From assembly GCA_035079385.1 (NCBI GenBank), contig JAVHKY010000013.1, forward strand, positions 2,294,001-2,358,000: 64,000 nucleotides of DNA. The letters run 5' to 3'. Numbering within the stretch: the stretch's first letter is position 1; each line of letters begins with the position of its first letter. The stretch is from Aspidiotus rigidus. Lineage: Eukaryota; Arthropoda; Insecta; Hemiptera; Diaspididae. A program made the translations under genes and the position numbers. A model generated the notes under the pieces. That model did no database searches. It was not told where the DNA came from and saw nothing but the letters and a program-made list of their open reading frames with translations. Positions 31,901 to 40,717 of this stretch are shown here, piece after piece.

Positions 31901-34838
31901 AAAAAGAACAATAATTCGTAAAAATTGTTTGATACGGCGCGAAATAAAAAAATAAACGACTCGATGATTGAAAAAGATTTAGTTCGGGCGCCACTTTGTG
32001 ATGGGCTGGTAAGATGATATGATCGTGAATAAAACACTAAGTTTGGATCGACACGTTAAAATTACTTTATTGACATGAGGTTGAACGAGAACATTAGATC
32101 GTGAAGCTCGGGGATAGAATGATTCTAGTTAAAAAAGTACTTACGAGGAAACTGCGCTTAGGTTGTTAAAACAAAGAATATTTTACCGTTACGTTAAGAC
32201 AAAGATAGATAGGGGTTAGCTGATTCATATCCTAAATATTTTAACAATGAGAGTTTTACTATTCTACCGTTATTTTGTTGCTAAGAGGATGCGGGCTATA
32301 TGAATCATCAAACTACATATTTTCTACAATGTAAAATATTCGCGAATTCTTTTCTGTACATGTATGTGACGTCGAACGGTGTCGGCGTCACACAAAGGTA
32401 AGTAAGACAAATTCTCTCTTGAAAATGGAGAGCATCCAAATTAATATCCCTGCAACAATGAAAAGATATTGAATAACAGTTCAATTTAAATTACCTACGC
32501 GTTTACCATTGTCTCTTCCTATCCACTCTTCCGTTGCACAATTATAAGGGATGAAAAACAATCTGAAAAAAAAGAAAAAAACAGGCCAGAATTTATCATG
32601 CTAGGATTGATTCAACATTCTATATATTAATACCTACCAATAATTCTCAAATGACTTTTTAGGTTGAAGAAAACACTAAGGAGCCTCGTTGGCGACGTTT
32701 CTCAACATCCGTCCGAAATTTTTTTGGTGGTGATAAGAAAACATGTTTAATATTCACTTGTAAGAATTGGGACCGCCAAAATGGTACTACTAACCTCATA
32801 GGAGAGTTTGAAACTACAGTTGAGGAATTGGAAGGCGAGAGCGAAAAGAAGTTTGAACTGATAGATCCCAAGAAAAAGGTTAAAATTATACACATTACAC
32901 CTAACAATAATTGTATTGATAAATAACCCGTACGTACACAATCAAAAACTATTTACTACTCTTGTTTCCAAATTCAAGCCGAGCTAGAGTGATATGTACC
33001 TCCTTAAGTTGGACTGCAACTGTACACGCAAGACTTTATTATTGTATTCAATTTCTACTAACTCTTAATTTGAAATTGTTTATAAATTTTACAAAATTCT
33101 TAACAGGAAAATCTTGAAACCCCCTTTCCTTTTGCATAAAGTAAAAGGAAGTTGTGCACATCATATATTGGTCAATTTATTTCTCTTACAAAATACGATT
33201 TCCATACTTAATATTTTTTTACATAGGTATGTTGTAGATTGTGATTAAATTTCGCTTCAAAATTTTCTATCACATCATTCATGTTGAATATTTGAATTCA
33301 TAATATAGACATCATTCTGATTTTTGACATTGAAATATTGTTCTTTCAGGGTATACCTACATACCAAAATTCTGGTTCAATTGTCGTTGATCACTTCGAA
33401 CTAGTGGTACAAAAGTATTCATTTTTAGATTATATTTTGGGCGACATGCAAATACATTGCTTTGTTGCTATTGATCTTAGAGGTATAAAATAAGTAGAAT
33501 TTTTTCATCGATTGTCTCGACACAGCCGCATGGATATTCTACGATTTTTTTGATGATCTAAAATCACAGCCGCCGCTCAATATCAGAAGTATCGAGATGC
33601 TATGAAATCCAATGTTCCTATTCAAGTATACCCGGAACCTTTGCATTATTATGAAGAAAGCATACGTTCCGTTCTTTCCATTTTGGAAGATTATAATTCA
33701 CAGAAAAAGTTTTCAGTAATTGGTTTCGGTGCTCGACCATCTTCACAGAATGAAGAAACCTCTGGAAAAGTTCTCCTTGATGAAGACAATAATTATAAAA
33801 CTTACAGTGGAGTGAAAGGTAATTGTATCGTGCCCCAGCAGAGTTTGCTCCTTCCAATCTTTTCTAATATTTCTACCAAGGTTTTGCAGCCAGCCAAAAG
33901 CCAAAAGACAAAAGCTGTATTCAGCCGTATATTTAGGATATTCGGCTTAAGCCTCCGTATGCTTCCGGCTATTGACCAGAAGCTGAATCAAGGCGTATTT
34001 TTTTTGCTTAGTCTTTCGGCTGATGATGATTTTCACAAAAATTTTAATTCAAGGTTCTTTTGACATGTAATTGTGAGCCCAATTGTAATTATTGGAGTTT
34101 TTGAATGAATCAATCAACATAATTTTTCAATCTTCCCCTCAAAATTATGGAAAAAGGTATAATGCATAGAATTTATTCAGTCCCCCTTCAAAAATTTTCT
34201 GGCTACCTTGTACTGCCTGGTAGACTTTTATTTGTATAGTATAGGCAAATGGTCTAAAACAATTATTCTGAATTTGTTCTTTCTAATTTAGAAGTTTTGG
34301 AGGCGTATCATACCTATTTGTCCAACGTTGTTGATGGATCTCCTTATTTTTCTCCATTTATAAATCGCGTTGCTAAATTTGCCAAACATCACAACAACGG
34401 CTTTCATTATTCCGTTTTATTGATCTTAACTGATGGACAAATTGAGGATTTGGAAGAAACCATGAAAGTGAGTGATGAATAACATACATTACGCAGGTTA
34501 AAATACAAATTATTTCTATCGAAATTTATATATGCCAAGTACCTACGTTCCTTTCTCGTTTTTAGATCATTGTAGACATAACCAATTTACCTCTATCCAT
34601 CATTATTGTGGGTATTGGTGATGGAACTTTTGAGCAAATGAAATTACTGGACTCTGTTGGAGAATCAGGAGGAGCAAATGGAATGAAAGCAAACCGAGAT
34701 ATTGTTCAGTTTGTGCCAATCAGCGCACCTGTATTTGTTCCTCGACCAGACGACCCATTCGCTAGAGAACGTCTGTCGAGAAAAGTTTTTGTCGAACTAT
34801 CTAAGGAGTTAGTCTCGTACATGAGAGTAGTGTTATAA
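22912..34838 (+). CDS. Copine-family protein, divergent (two C2 domains plus vWA/copine domain)
   Basis: Seven exons join in phase: 22912-23250, 23328-23570, 32663-32878, 33350-33482, 33570-33818, 34292-34467 and 34566-34838, giving 542 residues plus stop, the usual copine size. Exon 1 is most of C2A, exons 2-3 form C2B (ending LIGEFETTVEELE, as in copines), and exons 4-7 are the vWA/copine domain with SGSIVV, FLDYILGD, VIGFGAR, FSPFINRVAKFA, LLILTDGQI and DIVQFVP landmarks. Copines are cytosolic proteins that bind phospholipid membranes in response to calcium. Here the calcium-binding aspartates are changed (C2A LRLNP where SKSDP is usual; C2B GPANTF), and the MIDAS D.T.S is replaced by DLRAAA, so calcium and metal binding may be lost. 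The start codon is missing: a short upstream exon is expected. The 9,092-nt intron between exons 2 and 3 contains a complete antisense Ty3 retrotransposon. Confidence 0.85.
23906..23910. repeat. Target-site duplication CAAAG (left)
   Basis: CAAAG directly precedes the left LTR and is repeated at 32393-32397 directly after the right LTR. Five-bp duplications are typical of Ty3-type integrases. Confidence 0.92.
23911..24306 (-). repeat. 3' LTR of the Ty3-type element
   Basis: This 396-bp LTR follows the polypurine tract in the sense of the element. It reads the same as the copy at 31997-32392. Confidence 0.95.
24307..24320 (-). promoter_or_regulatory. Polypurine tract
   Basis: On the minus strand AGTGAGAGGGGTAC abuts the TGTGA start of the 3' LTR. 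It is the expected place for plus-strand priming of cDNA synthesis. Confidence 0.7.
24321..26264 (-). other. Unassigned 3' region of the retrotransposon (about 1.9 kb)
   Basis: Between the end of the integrase frame and the polypurine tract lie about 1.9 kb with no envelope-like or other recognised protein. Short frames exist on both strands: minus 24885-25142 (85 codons), minus 25632-25961 (109 codons, one hydrophobic stretch rich in I), and plus 24969-25259 (96 codons, G/D-rich). None shows a signal peptide, a furin site or cysteine spacing of an envelope protein. It may be a long UTR, a decayed third ORF, or captured sequence. Confidence 0.5.
26265..26760 (-). CDS. Integrase C-terminal part of pol, in a shifted frame
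   Basis: This frame continues the integrase after pol breaks. It carries an ARAYNT-type block, a coiled basic segment, and an SH3-like DNA-binding region ending in a GPFTVTKVLGPSS / HITRLRKYYDRQL block typical of Ty3 integrases. The first ATG is at 26678, but homology begins upstream near 26757, overlapping the end of the main pol frame. The shift is equivalent to one extra base and has no slippery motif that I can see, so I read it as a mutation or sequencing error, not programmed shifting. Confidence 0.8.
26731..29991 (-). CDS. pol: Ty3-type pol: protease, reverse transcriptase, RNase H, integrase
   Basis: The frame is open from the gag slippery site (29991) to a stop at 26731. Counting from the TTG codon at 29793, the aspartic protease DTGS lies near residue 26, the RT fingers near 300-430, the catalytic YIDD at 458-461, the RNase H aspartate in QTDAS near 613, the integrase zinc finger H828, H836, C866, C869, and the DD35E triad D898, D956, E992. 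All key residues are present. The enzyme set makes cDNA from element RNA inside the particle and inserts it into the genome. The frame has no ATG near its start and overlaps gag in the -1 phase, so a Gag-Pol fusion is expected. The frame stops just after the DD35E region, cutting off the integrase tail, which continues in another frame. Confidence 0.93.
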   Translation of the reverse strand, partial: RVRWTTTQRTRNAPDYFQIKTKNRFDYFYEHPEFFESKERFYNSELEPPVPQSEICNEKKFSKEIILSASNFNLQTPIFVENKETASSGVIDTGSNPNIIHQSMVPPGSKIQDHSYKVYAASLSNPLRYIGSTYVRFEIQGQKFYEPMVIVDELSTNMILGMRFLRKHGVVIDCEQAKIKFRNGLTIKMDEEYIRDLDIKNQNIDNIFSISDDNIVVQKDIVIPAKGETIFSVPSSFDNVCTSQHVIANGTFVEVDNNNGRNIKISNARSVPVKIHKGIRIGKIQDRPEVINTVSTSKINNEKNPQFLGNEEITDLDGIQIIINKDLPLAERKQALSLPYRYRHIFTTKTEDTPTADTQPYKIRLKDDIPVNIRPYKASQYEREIARKFLQDLEKANIIEKTRSEYSSPAFIKTKSDGKPRLLTDFSALNKHIVSDSTSVVRIEAIIEALLNASIFSKMDLAHGYYQFPLHESSRKYTAFRFDSISTQYQYCKMPMGFINSSQCVTSAMHDIFEDILFRGMTVYIDDICVYGDSFHAHLKMLETVLSRLEKFKFKLNTRKCDFFYPKVVLLGNEIQKGTIRPAFKDIEAFLNIKPPKTVKDVRSIISSFSFYRKYMPKFAITAQPIMNLLRNAGAKDGKRPIKWTDECEEAFQTLKKHITSKPILQIFNPRWKTFLQTDASSYAIGAVLSQQNPHTLEVKPVAFFSEKMPQRKRHLATYDLELIAISKALKHFRQFLYMKPVHILTDHANLTHLRISDMTLLNPARVRRIVDVINQFNITFEHIKGKENFIPDLLSRGSEFEKIHLITDDLPPSTFVQEQEAQKDLRGIKYILLGIPLDDSFSDVEKHELHKYARRHALDQNKVLCFKKFNRNQKLLLPVVPKSLQKKFLYDVHDGLQKGNHMGETRTFLKLSNTVYWAEMRKDVGEYVKSCKACQEYKVPRQKFGLMSHTKKNPRLMQKLCTDVLGPLTINGKQVFLLTMIDEYSKYMFIRALRRVNTSEIIKMLDDIITSYPPITELFSDNATYFTSKELEAYCEDNGIRLNHALTYSPSTNGQIERSNSWVGHAVRALLADQENHWPKRQICS
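29985..31499 (-). CDS. gag: Ty3-type gag polyprotein
   Basis: An intact 504-codon frame starts at 31499. It has a charged N-terminal region, a central capsid-like helical domain (about residues 170-330, retrotransposon gag type), an N/P/Q-rich linker, and one zinc knuckle CFRCNRRGHYSRDC (C-X2-C-X4-H-X4-C) near residue 440. The C terminus is rich in R, N and Q. Gag assembles the cytoplasmic particle and packages element RNA. The stop codon TAA follows a slippery heptamer, which links this frame to pol. Confidence 0.93.
   Translation of the reverse strand: MSAFFSQLRTTECDLIAKTFRLNLDTLILKHKVNESGPLANKRKALKKEFASKIEVVGYLNEEYYLARNDENRDLTINIDKAKECVKLYYERLQHSQNSPLRTNKETRSQTETETTNNTERSNDNTPDPPTQITPLPQVSRQEPNMDKIDELIKTIKSKSSKPIPFRDFSGNQNEDIDEHIENFTKIAIINKWDDDIKVREYIKYLKNGAYDYFIHEVLNPNRPLDWNTITQALRNKYEKDEDDWSHLASQTNMTAKEDVSAYATKMIRICKKINPRMSAQAIISKVCHGLIPKFKTEILHRDIDTVEDLLKNLQRIQKNFERYKDEDSDILLALKEIKTEISKTKNTAESIPEKKEESKETIQFIPQNNSAPQIPPLFPTNPYNYIPPQNNNNNQNPQSFPGQFYNRSPNPYNFYQHRNFNTTGQPRNWRMSSPNPNLTCFRCNRRGHYSRDCYTNLNNRAFNQFSVFNRGRPWRSPMQNNQPRRGTPNPRSTTQTSNGQKNE
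29991..29997 (-). promoter_or_regulatory. Slippery heptamer A_AAA_AAC for -1 frameshifting
   Basis: On the minus strand the last gag codons are CAA AAA AAC GAG TAA. The heptamer A AAA AAC is in the exact phase needed for simultaneous -1 slippage. The pol frame is open from this point, with 66 codons without a stop before the TTG at 29793. This is the canonical retroviral X XXY YYZ type. Confidence 0.85.
31982..31993 (-). promoter_or_regulatory. Primer binding site for tRNA-Lys
   Basis: On the minus strand TGGCGCCCGAAC lies 3 bases after the 5' LTR. It is complementary to the 3' end (GTTCGGGCGCCA) known for tRNA-Lys(UUU) of animals. It would prime minus-strand cDNA synthesis. Confidence 0.85.
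31997..32392 (-). repeat. 5' LTR of the Ty3-type element
   Basis: This is the 396-bp upstream LTR in element orientation, bearing the promoter. It matches the other LTR across its length by eye. Confidence 0.95.
32393..32397. repeat. Target-site duplication CAAAG (right)
   Basis: Matches 23906-23910. Removing the element and one copy restores an uninterrupted intron sequence. Confidence 0.92.
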
Positions 34839-36480
34839 CGGGTCTTTGACTCACTATAAATACCATCTCCTCTTTATCCGGAAATATCATTTATTCTGTA
34901 AAACAAATAATTGTTTACCTAGTATTTTAGAGCGCATAATTGTTCAGGCGGAAACGTTCAGACAAAAACAAAGTGGTTACCTATTTCACTCATAATTTTC
35001 TATAACCCAAGACGAGCAAAATTTCTCAAGTTTGTAAGTTTGAGGCAAAAACCAAAGCTGAAATTTTTGACGCAAGATGCTGGTTTTCGGTACCTTAGAG
35101 TTATTTATTACGTGCATGCGGGTGTATGGATGATTGATGAATGTAAGTTGATACAGAGCAGTAGTCGGCTGTGGTGTAGTTCTTTACAGTGTTTGTTTTG
35201 AATTTTCTATCTAACTTACCTCGTGAGAGGGAAGATTAACTTGGTATGTATACTGAATACAGTTACAAAGATGGCAAATGAATAATCGTTCAAATACTTG
35301 CAGCAAAATGAATGAAAGTAGAGTACCTATTGAGCTCTTGGAGGAAAATGGATGAAAGAACGACGGCTTCCTGGAAAGCAAGGAACCTATTCTATGGTTC
35401 AAATTGCCTATGGTATTGAGAAGTCAAATGAAATCTTGGAGGCTCTTAAGTTTTTCTGAGTACTTTGTATCATGGTGTATAATAAGCTTAAAAGTGAAAA
35501 ATTTTTCAAGTCCCTTCCCTGTCATCCAGTCTTCTTTCTAACATAGCTTGGAGGTCAAAATTTTTCCAAGACCTTCTATCGTATATAGCTCCAAAGACCA
35601 AACCTGTGACATCAAAATTTGTTGACGTCGCAGGTCAGGCTTGTAACGTTACAATCTGATGACGTCAAACAGGTTCCTTGTCACCCCTCTTCAACGCCGT
35701 GAATCTTTTCCAAGTCCTTCTCCTGTCATATATTATGGCTCGAGAGTCGAAATTTTTCCAAGTCGTAATTCTTCATTGTCAGTATCCGCGAGGCACCACA
35801 GGACTCATTTTTCAAAAAAAAAAAAAAAAAAACACAGAACAAATTCCCTGTTAATAATATTTCCAGTTGTCTGCGTCAATATTGTCTTCAAGGAAGTGAA
35901 AAAGTCTTTGGCATAGCATACAGCCGACCGTCTTCCTAGCTCGAGTAACAAGGTAGGTAGCTTGTTATTCATGCAAACCTAAAAGAAGGTTTTTTATAGT
36001 CACGAGGGTTTTGACTACTTCTCATTATAGAGGGTTCCCAATGTATAGAATATTTTGATAATGGGAACATCTAGTAGTAAATTCTATAAAGAAAAGATGC
36101 AAATGTAATAGTGACGCTTCTTAATATCACTTCAAACAAGGAAATTTTTTATTTAGGTTACAATATAATATTAAAATGTATAGTGCTTAGCCTGACACCA
36201 AACGGTAAGAAATTTGGGAAAAATTGTATCATTCAGTCAATACCATTCTCATGAAGAAGAATTAGAACTCACATTTTGAAACAAAGAGAAATAAATTCAA
36301 TTTACCTTATTGTGGATCAGTCGGAAACAAGAATCACATCTATACAATAATCCACAATGTCAACCCCCATATTTTCAAAGCTCACTCATAATTTTGAATA
36401 GTTATGTACTAGAGAAATGAGAAATCTCTTCATTAATAACATTAGGGTACAGTAGTTTACAATTTACTAGCACAATACAA
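34839..36480. repeat. Spacer with family B repeat fragments
   Basis: The part at 35385-35780 repeats family B phrases (GCAAGGAACCTATTCTATGG, ATTTTTCAAGTCCCTT, ATATATTATGGCTCGAGAGTC). TGACGTCA lies at 35660-35667. A poly(A) run is at about 35817-35832. The remainder (35840-36480) shows nothing recognisable. Confidence 0.5.
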
Positions 36481-36518
36481 CATTCTATGTCAAAAGTTTG
36501 CTAAATGAAAAGCGCAGG

Positions 36519-37170
36519 GTTTGGCCAGACGAGACAAGGTTAGAATTTATGGAGAATTGTTTTATTCTTTTACTTTAGTGTTGTAAAAAGTATTCAAGTC
36601 CAATTTATTCACCACAGTTGTCTGATGGGATGTATAATCTGGACAGTTCTCCTAATTGAACTGTTAATGCAGAAAAAATATAGGGTTTGGCCAGATGGAA
36701 AATAGTTAAAATTTATGGAGAATTGTTTTATTCTCTTATTTTAGTATTGTAAAAAGTATTAAAGTCCAATTTATTCACCACAGTTGTCTGATGGGATGTA
36801 TAATCTGGACAGTTCTCCTAATTGAACTGTTAATGCAGAAAAAATATAGGGTTTGGCCAGATGGAAAATAGTTAAAATTTATGGAGAATTGTTTTATTCT
36901 CTTATTTTAGTATTGTAAAAAGTATTAAAGTCCAATTTATTCACCACAGTTGTCTGATGGGATGTATAATCTGGACAGTTCTCCTAATTGAACTGTTAAT
37001 GCAGAAAAAATATAGGGTTTGGCCAGATGGAAAATAGTTAAAATTTGAGAAAAATTGTTTTATTCTCTTATTTTAGTATTGTAAAAAGTATTCAAGTCAG
37101 ATTTATTGACCAATGCTGATGTTTGATGGGATATATAATCTGGAAAGTCCTCGTCATTGGACTGTAGATC
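36519..37170. repeat. 166-bp tandem repeat, four copies
   Basis: Units begin at GTTTGGCCAGA, positions 36519, 36685, 36851 and 37017, exactly 166 bp apart. The two middle units are nearly identical. The first and last have diverged, as expected for outer copies of an array that was recently homogenised in the middle. The array ends about 85 bp before the YqaJ-like gene's first ATG. Confidence 0.92.
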
Positions 37171-37255
37171 AAGAAAAAAACACCACAAGATCCAACATTA
37201 TCGCTCGCTCTGTCCCTACAGCAAACGTCGATATCGCCATCAGTCATTTATTAAA

Positions 37256-38556
37256 ATGCCACTTGTTGAGACTCGCCCTCCATATGAGTTTTTTGGCCTA
37301 GTTCTTCAGTCACTAATACAAAGTGATGGCTCCCGGGATACTTCAGACAGTAAGAAGTCGTACGTACAAGAAAATATTGAAGCACCTTTAGAAGAGTCCA
37401 TAATCAATAAAATCGCTGAGACAATGACGATGCAGTTTAATGATGCCTCAAACTGTGGTAAAGTTCTTCACGCTATCGCGCGTAGGAAAGCCAATCCAAA
37501 ATATAAGTGTAAGAATGCACGCATTCTTTTCGTCTTCCACTACTCGCAGGTTTCTTTCTGCATGTAGACTTTATTAGGTATTTCGATAGTTATCTGGTTA
37601 TCTTCCGAGAGCAGTCAGCTGACCTGCATTTCCTACGGGACTCTCGACTTTTTGTTTCGATTCAGTGTTTACACTGCATCGACATGATTTGTTAAGATTT
37701 CACGATCTTACATAAGTATGCTAAAACACTGTTCGATAATCTACTACCCTAGAAGTTCGATCCAAATGTGTACGTATAATTTTTCCTATTTCGAGAGTCA
37801 GTGATATATGATTCGTTCATTTTAAAATTTTGTAAATTATTTTCACAAGTTAAAACAAAAGAGTTCGAATATGGAAAAAGGCACGAAGAGGATGCGAGAT
37901 TGCAATCAATGGAACTGTATCTGGATTGGAACATAAGACCTTCGGGTAAGGTTACCTATTTTTAATTGATCTGCTATAGTACTTTATCCCGATACGCCAA
38001 AGGGAACTTTTATCACGAACAACCATTTCAAAACCCCGTGATGAAAGTATGTATATCGGAATTACTTGGCGTTGGAATGAATAGCGTCGGAACGAGCATT
38101 CCAGGGAAATTCTTAATTACCATCGGGAATTGAAATTTGCTTTCATTCCTAGGAATAGGATTGTATTTATATGAATCGGGCATAATCGGAGCATCCCCAG
38201 ATAGAGAATTTGAAGAAGGTAGAATAGAAATCAAATGCCCTTATTCTTTTCGGGAAGTTACAGTCGACGTTGGCCTTCGAATACGAATGGAAAAGAGTAG
38301 GCAGACAAGGGCCAATTACATCAATAATGCGAAGAAAATTCACAATATTCTTCAAAACTCGAATGATCTTCGAGTTATCGCATTCAAAAACAAAATAAAT
38401 GTGAAGTATCCACAACTTACACTAGCAGAAACAGTCGATAATTTCGGCTTAGCGGTAGCTTTATTACACAAATGCAAGCATGGTATACTTGCCAACGACC
38501 CCGAGTTGGCCGAATTGTTAAATCCAGACAAGTTAGTTGAATCTCTAAAGAAATGA
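37256..38556 (+). CDS. YqaJ/lambda-exonuclease-like nuclease, truncated or divergent
   Basis: Three exons join in phase: 37256-37508, 37850-37945 and 38153-38556, encoding 250 residues. The protein shows the order of motifs of the YqaJ viral-recombinase (lambda exonuclease, PD-(D/E)XK) family: an entry motif around DASNCGKVL (near residue 70), YGKRHEEDA (near 92-100), GIIGASPD with the catalytic aspartate, and IEIKCPYS with the catalytic E-X-K. Family members digest or resect double-stranded DNA ends. The usual glutamine motif (QVQGQL type) after IEIKCP is not seen; the C-terminal 100 residues look unrelated. The exons have good GT-AG sites, so this looks like a real gene rather than a processed copy. 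Arthropod genomes hold many such genes, often in mobile elements. Upstream exons may exist. Confidence 0.7.
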
Positions 38557-38699
38557 AGTGCTTTACAAGATTACGTTCTTCTTGATAATGTCAAGGCATT
38601 TGAAGAAGTTACTACAAGCTAGTCGTCACTCCAGTAGGTAGATGTGAGAGAACATACGTATGTCTTCATTCACACATTTCATTTTCAAAGGTTTGGTCT

Positions 38700-38960
38700 C
38701 TCTCTCTAACTAATGGTTTTAAATGTGTTTGACCAGTAGTTGAACCGTAGGCTTATACACAGAAAAATACGTCATATCTTTTTCTCTCCTTCAACTCATT
38801 GGAAAAAACTCTTTCTCACTCCAACTAATGGTTTTAAATGCGTTCAACCAGTAGTTGAACCATAGGCTTATATATAGAAAGATACGTCATATATCTTTTT
38901 TCTCTCTCTAAAATGGTTTTAAATGCGTTCAACGAGCAGTTGAATTATAGGCTTATTTTC
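38700..38960. repeat. Short tandem repeat, about 2.5 copies
   Basis: The phrases AATGGTTTTAAATG, GTTGAACC-TAGGCTTATA and GATACGTCATAT recur at 38711, 38826 and 38911, separated by CT-rich linkers. Confidence 0.8.
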
Positions 38961-39600
38961 TTAGTCAGTAAGGAAGAATACGAGTTCCCTACACATTTAG
39001 TCTTAGTTTCTCGATTAGGATTGAGTACGTCTATCAGTGCTCACATTATCATTACTACACTTTATCATTGGAATTTCCGTCAGTCTCTTTTTAATATATA
39101 GATATCAGACGTGGTCAACGAGTACTAATCAAATGAGATAATTTTAAAATCTATTTGTCCAAAGTCTATTTCATTCATATTTAAAACCTCTAAAAATGTA
39201 TCTACTTTTTGATATCTAAAATCGTAACCGGGTTTTCCGGTCACGTTTCTTTATTCATATTTATAAAGAAAATTAAGTAGGATTTTGTAATTAAAATTTC
39301 TTCGCACGATTTACGAGGCTCTGAATATTAACATTTCTGGAGAGCTTTCATAGGTCTAGATAGAAAGAGGCGTTCTTTGCTGGAAAATTTATAGAATTCT
39401 GGGGTAATGAATTTTAATATGGACTTGCCTTGGTGAAAATGACAGGCAGGTGATTTAAAAAAAAAAAAAAAAAAAAGGCCTGAAATACGAGAAAAATAAT
39501 GTCTCGATATTTTCTGAACGAGTATGCAGTCTGAATGTTTTTTTTTTTTTTTTTTTTTGAAGATTATTTTCTGTGAGATTGATATAGTTTCTTGATAAAA
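38961..39600. other. Spacer, nothing recognised
   Basis: AT-rich sequence with homopolymer runs (A at about 39459-39476, T at about 39540-39558). No coding support. Confidence 0.4.
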
Positions 39601-39608
39601 AGAAACTG

Positions 39609-39692
39609 GTAGTTATACCTGGGTTGGAAACCTGGTATAACTACTATTACCATTCCGCAAAAGTAGTAATGGTAAAGTAGTACTACTAATCT
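39609..39692. repeat. Two adjacent small hairpins
   Basis: GTAGTTATACC / GGTATAACTAC forms a perfect stem with a 14-base loop. It is followed by ATTACCATT / AATGGTAA with a 13-base loop. Their role is unknown. Confidence 0.6.
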
Positions 39693-39699
39693 ACTACTG

Positions 39700-40460
39700 T
39701 TGAACAAAACACTGACGTTACATTACGGAAATTTGGTACATTGGGGTACGAAAGTTCAGTCATTAGTCACTAACTCCTGTGCGTCTGTAGAAGTTATTGC
39801 TGTAGCCGATACCCTCGATGACATCTTGGTTGCGTGAGAATTATCAATTTCGAGATACGTAACATTGGAAGATCCTCCGGTACCCGTTTTAGAAGACAAT
39901 ATTTCAGCCTTACGCACATTACTGGGAGGAAATACGAAGAAAATGCGACACACACTCATTAAGGCTAATCAGGTACGAAATGCCATCGACTTAAAACCAC
40001 GGTATAAGATGAAGAGGTAGTGACACGAACGTATTCTGACTGTGGTAAACGCTGTCCGTGATTTTGAAGTAGTTCTGAACATCCCGAGCGCAGCGCTCGT
40101 GATGAAAGTGATGGGTAATGTACAGAGTCTTATGGGAACGCCGCTACTTTCAAAAATTTATTGCAGGATCAGGAATCAGCCGATGCATTTCATATTTGGC
40201 ATAAAAATACCATTTAATCTACTCTATAAAATTTTGAAAGAATCACCCTTTTAAGTAAATTCTTGGATTTTTTATAATCCTTGGAAATTTCATCAATACT
40301 AGGGTACCAACGGTAACGTCTCGGCGCAGGTGGGGTGTAGAAGGAACAGGGAAACAGCCCGAGTGTTCGCTGCAAACCTAGCGGAAGTTTGTACGTACAA
40401 CTTCAAAACTGCGGACACGATTTTAGCGTTGTGTCATTACCTCTTCATCTTATACCCTGC
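39700..40460. other. Unclassified sequence in the transposon graveyard
   Basis: There are short frames on both strands (39756-39959 minus, 40042-40254 plus) without recognisable motifs. Its position between degraded elements suggests it is also decayed mobile DNA. Confidence 0.35.
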
Positions 40461-40463
40461 TTA

Positions 40464-40589
40464 AAACTGATTGAATTGATTTACGTAGAAGGCAAACAGC
40501 AATTAGCTGACTCTTTCACTAAATCTCTCGGATCAAATCTTTTTCAGAAATTTGTTTCAAAATTTTTTCAACCCGTACGAAATTCCTAA
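40464..40589 (+). pseudogene. Possible Ty1/copia RNase H C-terminal fragment
   Basis: A frame reads LIYVEGKQQLADSFTKSLGS, which matches the form of the conserved end of copia pol (Y-V-x(4-6)-QLAD-x-FTK-x-L). About 42 codons remain and the rest of pol is absent. Confidence 0.5.
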
Positions 40590-40717
40590 TTTTGTTTTTC
40601 TTCTTTTCTACATTCGGAATTTTTTTTACAATTCTTCCTAAGTAATATTATTTTTGCTTTGAACTAAATATTTAGTATCCTTTTCTTTTTTTCCAACCTT
40701 TTCGTTACATTTATTTT

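Larger units (their letters stand above)
23911..32392 (-). mobile_element. Complete Ty3-type LTR retrotransposon, 8,482 bp
   Basis: Two 396-bp LTRs (23911-24306 and 31997-32392), which I could not tell apart by eye, bound the element. Both begin TGTGATGGGC and end GGCGTCACA, with TGTGA/TCACA inverted termini. A CAAAG duplication flanks it. In transcription order on the minus strand are the 5' LTR, a tRNA-Lys-type primer site, gag, pol in the -1 frame (protease, RT, RNase H, integrase), a long unassigned 3' region, a polypurine tract and the 3' LTR. Identical LTRs imply recent insertion. One frame break near the integrase C terminus means this copy is probably not autonomous unless the break is an assembly error. 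It is antisense inside a copine intron. Confidence 0.96.

Noticed and set aside
36519..37170. CRISPR-like repeat array
   Set aside because: Units of 166 bp are directly adjacent with no spacers, in eukaryotic DNA. It is a simple tandem repeat.
37256..38556. YqaJ-like gene as a pseudogene broken by frameshifts
   Set aside because: The three frames are joined in phase by good GT-AG sites (37509 GTAAGA after AAGT at 37508, CAAG at 37849, GTAAGG at 37946, CTAG at 38152), so introns explain the breaks.
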